Assembly: GCF_023634065.1 (NCBI RefSeq)
Contig: NZ_JALKCV010000003.1
Location: forward strand, 310,001-374,000
Source of the DNA: Microbulbifer litoralis
GTDB lineage: Bacteria > Pseudomonadota > Gammaproteobacteria > Pseudomonadales > Cellvibrionaceae
Length of the DNA stretch: 64,000 bases
Reading direction: 5' to 3'
In this document: one piece after another, positions 34,415 through 44,981 of the stretch
Layout: every line of letters begins with the position of its first letter
Numbering within the stretch: the stretch's first letter is position 1
Notes under the pieces: model-generated
The model's database searches: none
Seen by the model: only the letters and a program-made list of their open reading frames with translations
Told to the model about the DNA's origin: nothing
Translations under genes and position numbers: made by a program

Positions 34415-35332
34415 ATGAACAACCTGTCCCTGGAGCAACTGCGCACCTTCGTCGCCGCCTGCGAGAAGGGCTCCTTCTCCGCGGTGGCGCGAGACACGGG
34501 TCGGGCGCAATCGGCAGTCAGTGCGCAGATCCACAACCTGGAGCTGGACCTGGCGCTGGAACTGTTCGACCGCAGCGGCAAGTACCCGGCGCCCACCGCC
34601 ACCGCCCAGGCACTGTTGCCACTGGCGCGCCAGGCCATCGGCCAGTTGCAGCGTTTCCAGCAGGCGGCGGATTCCTACCAGCGCGGCGAGGAGCCGCAAC
34701 TGCATATCGTGTTCGAGGAACTGGTGATGCCGGACCGGCTGAACGATATGCTGGCCGCCTTCGCCGAGCGTTTTCCGCACACCCGCATCCGCTCCAGCAG
34801 CGCCGGCACCGACTGTGCCATCGGCCAGATCGCCGGCGGCCGCGCGGATTTCGCCTTCGTCACCGCCAGGGACAACTACCCGGATGCGCTGGACTTCAGC
34901 AACCTGGGGCAGCAGCGCATCCTGACCCTGGCCAGCCCCGAGCACCCGCTGGCGCAGCGGGCCGCACCGACACTGAACGATGCGGCGGAATACCGCCAGA
35001 TCATCGCCGCCTCGCCCACCGACAATGGCCGCTGGCGCCTGTCGCCGCACTGCTGGAGTTGCGATTCGCTGCTGCAGGCGCTGGACCTAGCCGGCCGCGG
35101 GGTCGGCTGGGTCAACGCGCCCTTCGAACTGGCCCGCCCCTTCCTGAAAAGCGGCAAACTGGTGGAGCTGAACCTGACCAGTGCACTGAGCGCCTGGAGC
35201 CTGGGCGTCGACCTGCTCTGGTCCGCCAGCACCCCGCTGGGCACCGCCGCGCGCTGGTTCGCCCGCGAGGCGCGACGCCTCTACGGCAACTACTACAGCC
35301 CGCCGGTGGAGGATGCCCGCAGCGCCACCTAA
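34415..35332 (+). CDS. LysR family transcriptional regulator
   Basis: A 305-aa regulator with an N-terminal winged helix-turn-helix (residues 3-62, SLEQLRTFVAACEKGSFSAVARDTGRAQSAVSAQI region) and a periplasmic-binding-protein-like effector domain. The ligand is unknown. It stands in line with tpm, 128 bp upstream of it, and no divergent gene is present, so its target is not evident from position. Confidence 0.9.
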   Translation: MNNLSLEQLRTFVAACEKGSFSAVARDTGRAQSAVSAQIHNLELDLALELFDRSGKYPAPTATAQALLPLARQAIGQLQRFQQAADSYQRGEEPQLHIVFEELVMPDRLNDMLAAFAERFPHTRIRSSSAGTDCAIGQIAGGRADFAFVTARDNYPDALDFSNLGQQRILTLASPEHPLAQRAAPTLNDAAEYRQIIAASPTDNGRWRLSPHCWSCDSLLQALDLAGRGVGWVNAPFELARPFLKSGKLVELNLTSALSAWSLGVDLLWSASTPLGTAARWFAREARRLYGNYYSPPVEDARSAT

Positions 35333-35460
35333 CGGAAAACCCGATAGATTCCAACTTTCACCCATCTCACACCGGTCGCACTATGACGCCCTCGCTGCGA
35401 TCTGCCAGTCGACCATTGCCCGGACACCGAACCCGCAGATTGACCAAAAAGGAAAACGTT

Positions 35461-36096
35461 ATGGACGCAGATTTCTGGCACCGAAAATGGACGGACAACG
35501 AGATCGCCTTCCACGAGGGCGAGGCCAACACCCTGTTGGTCGAGTATTTCCCGCACCTGTCGGTACCCGACGGTGGCCGCGTGTTCCTGCCACTGTGCGG
35601 CAAGACGCGCGATATCGCCTGGCTGTTGTCGCAGGGCTACCGCGTCGCCGGCGCCGAGCTCAGCGAAACGGCGGTACGGCAGTTGTTCGACGAACTGGAT
35701 GTGGAGCCGGAAATCTCCACGGCCGGCGACCTCAGCCACTGTCGCGCCGACGGTATCGATATTTTCGTCGGCGATATCTTCCAGCTGTCCCGGGCAATGC
35801 TCGGGCCGGTGGATACGGTCTACGATCGCGCCGCACTGGTGGCCCTGCCCCGCAGCATGCGCGCGGGCTACACCTCACACCTGGTGGACATCACGGATCG
35901 CGCGCCGCAGCTGCTGATCACCTTTGAATACGATCAGGAGCTGATGGACGGCCCACCGTTTTCCATCCACGACACGGAAGTCCGGCAGCACTACCGCGAC
36001 CACTACCAGCTGACCCGGCTGGAGCAGAGAAAGGTGCCCGGCGGCCTCAAGGGCAAATGTGCCGCGCAGGAAAGCGCCTGGTTGCTGGTTCCGTAG
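35461..36096 (+). CDS. tpm: Thiopurine S-methyltransferase
   Basis: A 211-aa SAM-dependent methyltransferase of the Tpm family, which in gammaproteobacteria methylates and volatilises selenium and tellurium compounds. Diagnostic sequence: DFWHRKWTDNEIAFHEGEAN, the SAM loop VFLPLCGKTRDIAWLLSQG, and VYDRAALVALP. The frame is open far upstream, but the ATG at 35461 begins the family N-terminus. It ends in a palindrome-like GCGCGCGCCGCGCGC just at its stop, related to the repeats at 50.4 and 52.0 kb. Confidence 0.95.
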   Translation: MDADFWHRKWTDNEIAFHEGEANTLLVEYFPHLSVPDGGRVFLPLCGKTRDIAWLLSQGYRVAGAELSETAVRQLFDELDVEPEISTAGDLSHCRADGIDIFVGDIFQLSRAMLGPVDTVYDRAALVALPRSMRAGYTSHLVDITDRAPQLLITFEYDQELMDGPPFSIHDTEVRQHYRDHYQLTRLEQRKVPGGLKGKCAAQESAWLLVP

Positions 36097-36147
36097 CGCG
36101 CGCCGCGCGCCACACCAGATTCAAACTATCCGAAGAGGAGCAACACC

Positions 36148-36666
36148 GTGGACAGACAAGAGCAATTGCGGGAACTGGAAAGCTTCTCGCAACACTACCG
36201 CTACGACGCGACCTACCTGAAGGAACTGTGGGAAAGTTCCCCGGAAGGCTTCCGCAAGTTCGCCGACTTCCGCCCGCTGTCCTACCACCGCGAGTTCCTG
36301 CCACTGGAGACCTACTGGGTCGGCAAACTGGCGGCGATGCAGGTGGCGGACTGCGGCGAGTGCCTGCAGCTGATGGTGCGCATGGCGCTGGAGGCGGGTG
36401 TGGACGAGAGGCTGGTGCGCGCCTGCATTCACGGCGGCAGCGGCCTGCCGGAAGCGTTGAAGGATATTTTCGATTTCGCTACCGCCGTGGCCAGCTACCG
36501 CAATATCGATCCGCAACTGAACGAGCGTATCGATACACAGCTCGACAGGCACCAGCGCATCGAACTGGGCGTCTGCGTCGCCAGCGCGCCCATCTACCCG
36601 ACCATCAAACGCGCGCTCGGCCATACGCAGAGTTGCAGCCTGGTGGAGATAGAGTTTGCGGCCTGA
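36148..36666 (+). CDS. AhpD/carboxymuconolactone decarboxylase family protein
   Basis: A 172-aa all-helical protein with the redox motif ADCGECLQLMVRMA (CxxC) typical of the AhpD-like CMD family. The usual downstream helix and VRACIHGG follow. Such proteins act as peroxide-linked disulfide reductases, although many are uncharacterised. The GTG start at 36148 has AGAGGAG upstream. It converges on argP with 8 bp between stops and lies 51 bp after tpm. Confidence 0.78.
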   Translation: MDRQEQLRELESFSQHYRYDATYLKELWESSPEGFRKFADFRPLSYHREFLPLETYWVGKLAAMQVADCGECLQLMVRMALEAGVDERLVRACIHGGSGLPEALKDIFDFATAVASYRNIDPQLNERIDTQLDRHQRIELGVCVASAPIYPTIKRALGHTQSCSLVEIEFAA

Positions 36667-36674
36667 GCGACTGC

Positions 36675-37562
36675 CTATTGCACCAATAGTCGCTCTGCAG
36701 CCCGGACAAGCTGGCCGGTAAGCTCTCGCAACAGTTCACCGCCGTTGCGCCAGTAGTGCCAGTAAAGCGGTACATCCACCGGCCGCTCCGGCAGCAATTC
36801 CATCAGCTCGCCGCGGGCCAGCGCGTCACCGACCTGCAGCTCCGGCACCAGCCCCCAGCCGAGACCCGCCGAAGTAAGGCGTACAAAACCCTCCGAGGAC
36901 GGGCAAAGGTGATGGGCGAAAGTGCCGGCGATACCCAGCGATTCCAGGTAGCGGTGCTGGAGAAAATCGTCCGGCCCGAAAACCACGGCCGGGCTCCGGG
37001 CCAGTGCCGCGGGCGTCACGCCTGCAGGGAAATGTCGGGCGATAAACCCCGGGCTGGCCAGGGCCCGATAGCGCATGGCCCCCAGCGGAACGCTGCGCGC
37101 GCCGGCCACCGGTCGCTCGGCGGCACAGACACTGGCCGCTACCTCACCCGCCCGCATGCGCCTGAAACCCACCTCCTGATCTTCCACCACCAGGTCCAGC
37201 AGCACTCGCTGCCCGGCACAGAAATCGGCCACGGCGGTCGCCCACCAGGTCGCCAGGCTGTCGGCATTGATCGAGATACGCAGGCGCTCCGGTGGGCCGC
37301 CCTCATCGAGGGCCGGTACCTGCCCCTGCAGGTCCCGTTCGAGCAGACGCACCTGCTGCACATGGTTGAGCAGGCGCCGGCCGAGTTCAGTGGGCTGGGG
37401 CGGTGTCGCCCTCACCAGGACCGGCTGGCCGACCCGCGCCTCGAGCAGTTTGATCCTCTGCGACACCGCCGATTGCGACAACCCCAGCACCTGTGCGGCC
37501 CGCTCGAAGCCGGCCTGCTCCACCACCACAGCCAGTGCAGATAGCAGCTTGTAGTCAAACAT
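36675..37562 (-). CDS. argP: LysR regulator ArgP (IciA)
   Basis: A 295-aa LysR-type regulator of the ArgP/LysG group that controls export of basic amino acids. The N-terminus MFDYKLLSALAVVVEQAGFERAAQVL with SQSAVSQRIKLLEARVG is the family helix-turn-helix. It is divergent from the LysE-type exporter with 116 bp between starts, the standard regulator-target pair. Lysine and arginine are the expected effectors. Confidence 0.9.
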   Translation of the reverse strand: MFDYKLLSALAVVVEQAGFERAAQVLGLSQSAVSQRIKLLEARVGQPVLVRATPPQPTELGRRLLNHVQQVRLLERDLQGQVPALDEGGPPERLRISINADSLATWWATAVADFCAGQRVLLDLVVEDQEVGFRRMRAGEVAASVCAAERPVAGARSVPLGAMRYRALASPGFIARHFPAGVTPAALARSPAVVFGPDDFLQHRYLESLGIAGTFAHHLCPSSEGFVRLTSAGLGWGLVPELQVGDALARGELMELLPERPVDVPLYWHYWRNGGELLRELTGQLVRAAERLLVQ

Positions 37563-37678
37563 ATCGATTTCTCTAATGGGCCATCAGGGATATTTGTTTT
37601 TCTTATAGCAGTTATCGGTACAGACTCGCCAGCGCTGGAACAGATCGATGAATTGACACAAAGAGGAGCAGTGGTGGA
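37563..37678. promoter_or_regulatory. argP/argO divergent control region
   Basis: A 116-bp region with an A/T-rich stretch near 37585-37615 (ATTTGTTTTTCTTATAG) that could hold the LysR-type T-N11-A operator. No exact palindrome was identified. Confidence 0.35.
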
Positions 37679-38281
37679 ATGTGGCAGAGTTACCTGAACG
37701 GCTTGCTGGTGGGCGCCGGACTGATCATCGCCATAGGAACACAGAACGCCTTTGTACTGGCACAGAGCCTGCGCCGCGAACACCACCTGCCGGTAGCTGC
37801 GCTGTGTGTACTGTGTGATGTGGTGCTGGTTACCGCCGGCGTATTCGGCCTGGCCACCCTGCTGCTGCAGAGCCCGTTGCTGCTGGCCGCGGCGCGCTGG
37901 GGCGGTGCGATTTTCCTGTTCTGGTACGGATTCCGGGCCCTGCTTCGCGCCCTTCGCCCACAGGGACTCACACGGGCCACGGACGCCGGCCCCCGCTCCC
38001 TCCGCGCCGTGCTGCTGACCGCCCTGGCAGTAACTTTGCTGAACCCGCACGTCTATCTGGACACGGTATTGCTGATCGGCTCCCTCGGCGCCCAGCAGGC
38101 CGAACCGGGCGCCTACGCGCTGGGCGCCGCCAGCGCATCAGTGACCTGGTTCTTCGGCCTCGCCCTCGCAGCCGCCTGGCTCTCGCCCCGGCTCGCTCGC
38201 CCGGCGGTCTGGCGCCTGCTCGACCTGTGTGTGGCCGCGATGATGTTCGGCGTGGCCGCGCAGCTGCTGCTTGCGCACTGA
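37679..38281 (+). CDS. argO: LysE/ArgO family amino-acid exporter
   Basis: A 200-aa exporter with six predicted helices. The family N-terminus (LLVGAGLIIAIGTQNAFVLAQSLRR) and the ALAVTLLNPHVYLDTVLL segment identify ArgO/LysE, which secretes arginine and lysine. The start is ATG 37679 with AAGAGGAG about ten bases upstream. GTG codons at 37671 and 37674 are out of a sensible distance. It is probably activated by the divergent ArgP. Confidence 0.9.
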   Translation: MWQSYLNGLLVGAGLIIAIGTQNAFVLAQSLRREHHLPVAALCVLCDVVLVTAGVFGLATLLLQSPLLLAAARWGGAIFLFWYGFRALLRALRPQGLTRATDAGPRSLRAVLLTALAVTLLNPHVYLDTVLLIGSLGAQQAEPGAYALGAASASVTWFFGLALAAAWLSPRLARPAVWRLLDLCVAAMMFGVAAQLLLAH

Positions 38282-38296
38282 TACCCGGTCCCGTTG

Positions 38297-38698
38297 TCAC
38301 TTGCCCTGGGCGCGCAACAGGCCCGACCCGGCAATACCGCCGGCGACGCAGGCCAGCACGATGACCAGCGGCGCCAGCATTCCCAGCGCCAGGGCGCCGG
38401 GGCCGTAGCCGCGCATCGGCAGCAGCAGGAACAGCAGCACGCCGGCCGGTATCAGCGACAGGAAAAATCCCCGCGCCAGCCAGGACCTCCGCCACGGCAG
38501 CAGGAAAATCAGCCCGCAGATGCCGCCCCAGACAATGCGCTGGTACAGGTAGGCGTTGGAAAGATACGGGGCGATATCGACACCCGCCCAGCGGGTAAAA
38601 CCGTAGTGGCCCAGGGCCCACAGCGCCAGCGCATAACCGAGGCCGCCGAGGCAGCCGGCGGCGAAGCAGACCGACAGGTTTTTGACGAATTCTCGCAC
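38297..38698 (-). CDS. Four-helix membrane protein of unknown function
   Basis: A 133-aa inner-membrane protein with four predicted helices (about 7-29, 54-68, 76-93, 103-124) and little soluble sequence. I do not recognise a named family. The start is GTG 38698. It follows the purEK terminator and converges on argO. Confidence 0.65.
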   Translation of the reverse strand: MREFVKNLSVCFAAGCLGGLGYALALWALGHYGFTRWAGVDIAPYLSNAYLYQRIVWGGICGLIFLLPWRRSWLARGFFLSLIPAGVLLFLLLPMRGYGPGALALGMLAPLVIVLACVAGGIAGSGLLRAQGK

Positions 38699-38795
38699 TG
38701 GTTATCTCCGACGCAATGAATGGGCGGCAGTCTGTCAAAGCCGCGGAACCGCACCGTAAACGGGGAGTTCACTATTACGGCTCAGGGGGGATTTA

Positions 38796-38835
38796 CAAAA
38801 GAAATCGGGCACAGCCCCGTTTGCGGGGCCATGCC
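38796..38835 (-). terminator. Intrinsic terminator of purEK
   Basis: Two stacked stems, GGCA/TGCC and GCCCCG/CGGGGC, separated by a 2x2 internal loop and capped by CAAA. They are followed on the minus strand by ATTTCTTTTG. It begins 12 bp after the purK stop. Confidence 0.75.
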
Positions 38836-38847
38836 TCCCGACGGGGA

Positions 38848-39969
38848 TCAGGCGGGCCGTCCGGACTCGCCGTAGAGCGCTTCCAGCATCGCCTGTGTGC
38901 GCTCGGCCAGCGCCCGCTGGCTGTCGTCCAGCAGAATCACGTGGCCCATCTTGCGCCCGGGGCGCAGGCTCTTGCCGTACAGCCAGACACCCTCGTTCGC
39001 CAGCGTCGGCTTCTTGTCGACACCGAGCATATTGATCATCACCGCCGGGCGTTCGCTGTCGGTGTCTCCCAGTGGCATGCCGAGGATCGCGCGCACGTGA
39101 TTGGCAAACTGGCTGGTTTTGGCACCGGCCAGCGTCCAGTGACCGCTGTTGTGCACGCGCGGGGCCAGCTCGTTGATCAGCAGGCCGTCGTCACTGACAA
39201 AGCACTCCATCGCCAGTACGCCGACATAGTCCCAGGCGTTCATCAGCGTCGACAGGTAGTCCTGCGCGGTTTTCTGTAATGCCTCGCCGACGTCCGGTGC
39301 CGGCGCGGTGGATACCAGCAGCGTGCCGCGGTAGTGATCGTTCTCCGCCAGCGGGTAGGTCACCACCTGGCCGTCGGCGGTGCGGGCGCCGATCAGCGAC
39401 ACCTCGCGGGAGAAGTCAATGCCCTTCTCCACCACGTATTCATCGTCCGGCACCTGGCCGCGGAGCGCCTCGAGCGACGCGTCGCTGTCCACCCGCCACT
39501 GGTTCTTGCCGTCGTAGCCGTTCTCACAGCTCTTGATAAACGCCGGGTAACCCAGTTTCTCGACTGCGGTGCAGATCTCGCCGTAGTTGTTGGCGGGCAG
39601 GAAAGGCGCCACCGGCAGGCCGGCGGCGGTGATGGCATTTTTCTCCCGCAGGCGGTGCTGGGTTTTCCCGAACGCATCCGGGCGCGGGTAGACCGGGCAG
39701 AATTTCTCCAGCGCACGCAACAGCTCTACCGATACCTGCTCGCGCTCGGCGGTGATCACTTCGGGACTGCCCATGGCGCGGTAGAGCGACGCCGCATCCG
39801 CGTCGTCGCCGTCGCCGGCGTGCACAATGGTGCCCAGCCCCTCGACGCAGCTGGTGTTTTCCCCGCCCTCGGCGAGAAAGCTGAATTCGATACCCAGCGG
39901 CCGGGCCTCCTGGGCCATCATCTGCGCCAACTGGCCACAGCCGACTATGCCTACGCGCCTGACTGTCAT
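38848..39969 (-). CDS. purK: N5-carboxyaminoimidazole ribonucleotide synthase
   Basis: A 373-aa ATP-grasp enzyme that carboxylates AIR with bicarbonate in purine biosynthesis. The N-terminus RRVGIVGCGQLAQMMAQEARPLG and ATP-grasp segments YVVEKGIDFSREVSLI and INELAPRVHNSGHWT are diagnostic. The start is ATG 39969, 28 bp after the purE stop, in one operon with purE. Confidence 0.96.
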   Translation of the reverse strand: MTVRRVGIVGCGQLAQMMAQEARPLGIEFSFLAEGGENTSCVEGLGTIVHAGDGDDADAASLYRAMGSPEVITAEREQVSVELLRALEKFCPVYPRPDAFGKTQHRLREKNAITAAGLPVAPFLPANNYGEICTAVEKLGYPAFIKSCENGYDGKNQWRVDSDASLEALRGQVPDDEYVVEKGIDFSREVSLIGARTADGQVVTYPLAENDHYRGTLLVSTAPAPDVGEALQKTAQDYLSTLMNAWDYVGVLAMECFVSDDGLLINELAPRVHNSGHWTLAGAKTSQFANHVRAILGMPLGDTDSERPAVMINMLGVDKKPTLANEGVWLYGKSLRPGRKMGHVILLDDSQRALAERTQAMLEALYGESGRPA

Positions 39970-39997
39970 TTCCGGACTACCTCTCTCAATCCCGACT

Positions 39998-40489
39998 TCA
40001 CTCGACCTCGAACGGCACCTGGGCGCTCTGGTTTTCGCGCCAGGCGATCAGCCGCTGCTGCAGTTGCGCGTCTGTCAGCGACAGCATCTGCGCCGCCATC
40101 AGGCCCGCGTTGTAGGCCCCGGAGGCGCCCACGGCCTGGGTGGCAACCGCCACGCCCTTGGGCATCTGCACGATCGACAACAGGCTGTCCATCCCGGTCA
40201 TGAATTTGCTCTCCACCGGCACGCCGATCACCGGCAGCGGCGTCATGGCGGCGATCATGCCCGGCAGGTGGGCGGAGCCGCCGGCGCCGGCGATGATCAC
40301 CTGGGTGCCCCGCTCGTGGGCGTTGCTGGCGAATTCCACCAGTCGCTGGGGCGTGCGGTGGGCGGAGACCACAGCGGTGGCGAAGGGCACCTGCAACTCC
40401 GTGAGCGGTACCGTCGCCCGCTGCATGGTCGGCCAGTCAGATTGGGATCCCATCACGATGGTGACTTTTTCGAAGGGAATCTGTTTCAC
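39998..40489 (-). CDS. purE: N5-carboxyaminoimidazole ribonucleotide mutase
   Basis: A 163-aa class I PurE that shifts the carboxyl group of N5-CAIR to give CAIR. The substrate motifs [22 protein letters not shown] and [12 protein letters not shown] are intact, including the catalytic His of SAHR. The start is GTG 40489. Upstream lies a 221-bp gap with the promoter; I see no clear PurR operator. Confidence 0.96.
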   Translation of the reverse strand: MKQIPFEKVTIVMGSQSDWPTMQRATVPLTELQVPFATAVVSAHRTPQRLVEFASNAHERGTQVIIAGAGGSAHLPGMIAAMTPLPVIGVPVESKFMTGMDSLLSIVQMPKGVAVATQAVGASGAYNAGLMAAQMLSLTDAQLQQRLIAWRENQSAQVPFEVE

Positions 40490-40710
40490 TTACTGTTAAC
40501 TCCAGTATTGCACGAGCGCCTGACTGGCTGGTTTCGCCACCGGCTGATAGTAAAGGGTAGGGTGATCGCGGGTGGAAAATCCGGCAGAACGCCCGCTCCG
40601 GCACCACCGGCTGCCCCAAAATAGGGGCGAGAGGATACCAAAACCCGGCGAGAAAGCACCCCTGACGGGGCCCTTTTGGCCCGCTCAGCTGGCGCTGGGG
40701 ACCGATCGGG
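40490..40710. promoter_or_regulatory. purEK promoter region and aroE 3' region
   Basis: A 221-bp non-coding gap. A GCCCC/GGGGC hairpin with an AAAATA loop lies near 40613-40628, and GGGCC/GGCCC plus CCCC/GGGG inverted repeats lie near 40663-40683. These may end aroE transcription, but none has a good T-tract. Confidence 0.4.
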
Positions 40711-41535
40711 TCACTCTTCACCCAGCCGCGCACGCAGCCCGGCCAGCACCGGCGCGACCTCCGGGCGCACTCCGCGCCACAGGTAAAACGATTCCGCCGC
40801 CTGCCCCACCAGCATGCCGAGGCCGTCCGCGACCTCGGCGCCGCGCGCCGACGCCCAGGCCATGAACGCCGTCGGTTCGGCGCCGTAGACCATGTCGTAG
40901 GCACAGCAGCCGGGGCCGACCACGGAGTCCGGCAGCGGTGGCAGTTCGCCGCCGAGGCTGGCGGAACTGGCATTGATGATCAGGTCGAAGTCGCCGGGGA
41001 AGAGCTCCAGGCCGCCGGCGCTCATCGGGCCGCGGGCGGAAAACTCGGCAACCAGCTGCTCCGCCTTCGCGAAGGTGCGATTGGCCACATGCAGCAGTTG
41101 CGGCTTTTCGTCCAACAGCGGCAGCAGTGCACCGCGGGCGGCGCCGCCGGCGCCGAGCAGCAGGACTTTCCGGCCGCCAATCGACCAGCCCAGGTTATCG
41201 CGCAGATCCGCGACCAGGCCGGCGCCGTCGGTGTTGTCACCCAGCAGGCTGCCGTCGTCGCGCTTTTTCAATGTGTTGACTGCGCCCGCGGCGCGGGCGC
41301 GCTCGGTCAGCGCATCGGCAAAGCCGTAGGCATCCAGCTTGAACGGCACGGTGATGTTCAGGCCGCGGCCGCCGGAGGCAAAAAACAGGCGCGCGAAATC
41401 CGCAAAGCCGTCTTTTTCCGCCAGCAGTTTATCGTAGCGAATGTCCTCACCGATCTGCGCGGCAAAGGCGCGGTGAATCTGCGGCGACAGCGAGTGGGCG
41501 ATCGGGTTGCCCACAACGGCGTATTGATCGGTCAT
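40711..41535 (-). CDS. aroE: Shikimate dehydrogenase
   Basis: A 274-aa NADP-dependent enzyme that reduces 3-dehydroshikimate to shikimate. The substrate site [12 protein letters not shown], the catalytic lysine in [17 protein letters not shown] and the NADP loop [13 protein letters not shown] are all present. The start ATG at 41535 overlaps the upstream small gene by 4 bp. The gene order aroE-hemF-tsaC-dprA is the pseudomonad one. Confidence 0.96.
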   Translation of the reverse strand: MTDQYAVVGNPIAHSLSPQIHRAFAAQIGEDIRYDKLLAEKDGFADFARLFFASGGRGLNITVPFKLDAYGFADALTERARAAGAVNTLKKRDDGSLLGDNTDGAGLVADLRDNLGWSIGGRKVLLLGAGGAARGALLPLLDEKPQLLHVANRTFAKAEQLVAEFSARGPMSAGGLELFPGDFDLIINASSASLGGELPPLPDSVVGPGCCAYDMVYGAEPTAFMAWASARGAEVADGLGMLVGQAAESFYLWRGVRPEVAPVLAGLRARLGEE

Positions 41536-41990
41536 CCCTGCGCTCCACCAGCGGCTCTTTTCCCCGCGCGCACGGCGCCGCGAATCTTCGCCGCCTCGTC
41601 CACCAGCACCAGCCCGTCGATTTTGAGACCGTCCTCCGTGTCGCCGACGAGATAGCGGGTGGTGGCGCTGTAGAGCTCGCCGCTTTTTTCCCCCTGCGGG
41701 CGGAGCAGCGTCCAGTTCAGTGAAGCCAGGCTGCTGTTCTCGTTCAACTCGATCACATCGGTCACGGTGCCGACTATCTGGCTGACCTGCAGGCGCTGGT
41801 AGGCCCTCAGCAACTTGTCCACCTGCTGTACAAACTCTTCGCGACCGACGGCCTGCTTGCTGCCATCCTCGCGGTAGTAATGCAGCGGGAAGCGGTAAAA
41901 GTCCGCCACCTGTCGCGCGTCGCCAACCTCGAACTGGCGGCGGTAGTCCAGGAACAGGCGGTTGATTTCCTCGAGTCGCCCTTTGTGCAC
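41532..41990 (-). CDS. SnoaL/NTF2-like small protein
   Basis: A 152-aa protein with the cone-shaped NTF2-like pattern: N-terminal helix ([28 protein letters not shown]), a beta-sheet-rich middle ([28 protein letters not shown]) and a conserved Trp. No catalytic residues are obvious, and function is unknown. The GTG at 41990 has AGGAGAG upstream and is preferred over the TTG at 42005. It is translationally coupled to aroE. Confidence 0.75.
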   Translation of the reverse strand: MHKGRLEEINRLFLDYRRQFEVGDARQVADFYRFPLHYYREDGSKQAVGREEFVQQVDKLLRAYQRLQVSQIVGTVTDVIELNENSSLASLNWTLLRPQGEKSGELYSATTRYLVGDTEDGLKIDGLVLVDEAAKIRGAVRAGKRAAGGAQG

Positions 41991-42021
41991 TGCGGCTCTC
42001 CTCAATTCGTTTTTTTGCGGT

Positions 42022-43520
<1,499 letters not shown>

Positions 43521-43743
43521 CGACCCTTACCCGATCTGGCGCCGTTGCAATTGATGGCCCAATTTCGCCGTGAATGGCTTTCTCATGTCAGCCCTCTCGC
43601 CCTGATAATTCCGGAGACGCGGCAAACTAGCGGATTGTTACCCGCCGCACAAGTTCACAACTGCCCGGAACAGGCTTCGAGCAGTTTATCTCCGGTGTCT
43701 ACGCAACTCGTTGAACAGCCGAGCCAGTTCTGCTCCACGGTGC
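43521..43743. other. Non-coding gap upstream of tsaC
   Basis: A 223-bp gap between the TPR lipoprotein stop and the tsaC start. I see no convincing terminator, operator or RNA fold, and the tsaC promoter must lie here. Confidence 0.4.
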
Positions 43744-44940
43744 TCAATGCCACCACCACCACAAAGGGGCACGGTTTGGGTGGCGCCGCTCCCGGCGCGG
43801 CGAGGCCGCAATCTCCTCTCCCAGCAAATCCATTTTGCGACGATATCCACTGAGCGCCACGTCACTGTCCGCCAGTTTCATGGCAGTACGAAACTCCCCC
43901 CGATAGTCGCTATCACCGAGACGGAAGCGGGCCATTCCCAGCAGGAAGTGAAAACGGTGGTCCAGGTCCTCGATCGAAATGGCATTTTCCGCGCTGTCCG
44001 CAGCGGAAGTGTAGTCGCCGCGTCGATAGGCCTTCAGGGCCTGCGTGTACCAGAAATAGGGGTTTTTCCTGCGATAGCTCGTCAGCCGGTGGCTGAGGTT
44101 ATCCGCGAGCGCCAATTCCCCACCCGCCCGGGACAGTTGCTCCAGGTTGGCCATTGCAGACAGGTTTTCGTCATCCTGCTGCAGTGCAATCAGGTAAGCC
44201 GACCGGGCGCGGCTCGCTTCACCCGCCCGGCGGTAAATGACCCCGAGGTTATTCCACAGGGTGGTGTCGCCGGGATTAAGCTGCAACGCCTTCTGCAAAT
44301 ACCGGTGGGCCTCGCGATAATCGCCATTATCCAGTAGTTCCATCGAGATATTGCTATAGTAGCGTGCGAATGCCTCGGCGTCCGTCAGTTGCCGCTGCCG
44401 GTAGTCGGCGCTGTAGCCGGTGAAGTTGAAATCGATCACGCGTTGCCCGCGCCCGGCATCCGCCACCACGTTGACGTGCCGGTAGACGGCGATCTGTTCG
44501 CTCTCCAGCTGCCAGGTGGCCGGCACCATCACTTGGTTAAAGTGAGCCTCGATACCCAGCTCCCGGGCCATGGCCACCATCAGTGCGCTGAACGCCATGC
44601 AGTTGCCCCGACGACGGGAGAACACTTCCGCCGCGGGCAGGGTGGCGTTGGCGTCGTAATAGACACTGAATGCCCGTGACTCCAACTCTGTCATCAAGTG
44701 ATCCAGACGGTACCCGGGTGGGCCTTCGGGGATGGTTTCGAGAAGCGCCTTCATGGCGGGGCTGAGCTGTAATATCTGGTCGTCCGGCAGTGCACTCACT
44801 GTGGCCAGGGGGCCACCGCGAAGCAACCCGGCCCGGGAGTGCTCCGGTGGCGGGAGAAACTCAACAATCGGCGGCTGCGAGGCACAGCCCACCAGAACAG
44901 CGATGAGAAGGCAGAGACAGGCCCTTATTGTTATCGGCAT
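43744..44940 (-). CDS. TPR lipoprotein with transglutaminase-like core
   Basis: A 398-aa outer-envelope lipoprotein. The lipobox is LIAVLVGC with Cys19. A transglutaminase-like cysteine segment, RRGNCMAFSALMVAMARELG (about 108-127), is followed by HVNVV with a plausible catalytic His. TPR repeats come next (DNGDYREAHRYLQKALQLNPGD, and NNLGVIYRRAGEASRARSAYLIAL). The C-terminus is odd: four Trp encoded by TGG repeats, then His. The specific role is unknown; peptide or peptidoglycan processing is possible. The start is ATG 44940. Confidence 0.75.
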   Translation of the reverse strand: MPITIRACLCLLIAVLVGCASQPPIVEFLPPPEHSRAGLLRGGPLATVSALPDDQILQLSPAMKALLETIPEGPPGYRLDHLMTELESRAFSVYYDANATLPAAEVFSRRRGNCMAFSALMVAMARELGIEAHFNQVMVPATWQLESEQIAVYRHVNVVADAGRGQRVIDFNFTGYSADYRQRQLTDAEAFARYYSNISMELLDNGDYREAHRYLQKALQLNPGDTTLWNNLGVIYRRAGEASRARSAYLIALQQDDENLSAMANLEQLSRAGGELALADNLSHRLTSYRRKNPYFWYTQALKAYRRGDYTSAADSAENAISIEDLDHRFHFLLGMARFRLGDSDYRGEFRTAMKLADSDVALSGYRRKMDLLGEEIAASPRRERRHPNRAPLWWWWH

Positions 44941-44981
44941 ACGGTCCTCCAGATCCTCAGAAATCGCAAAACTGCCGGGAG

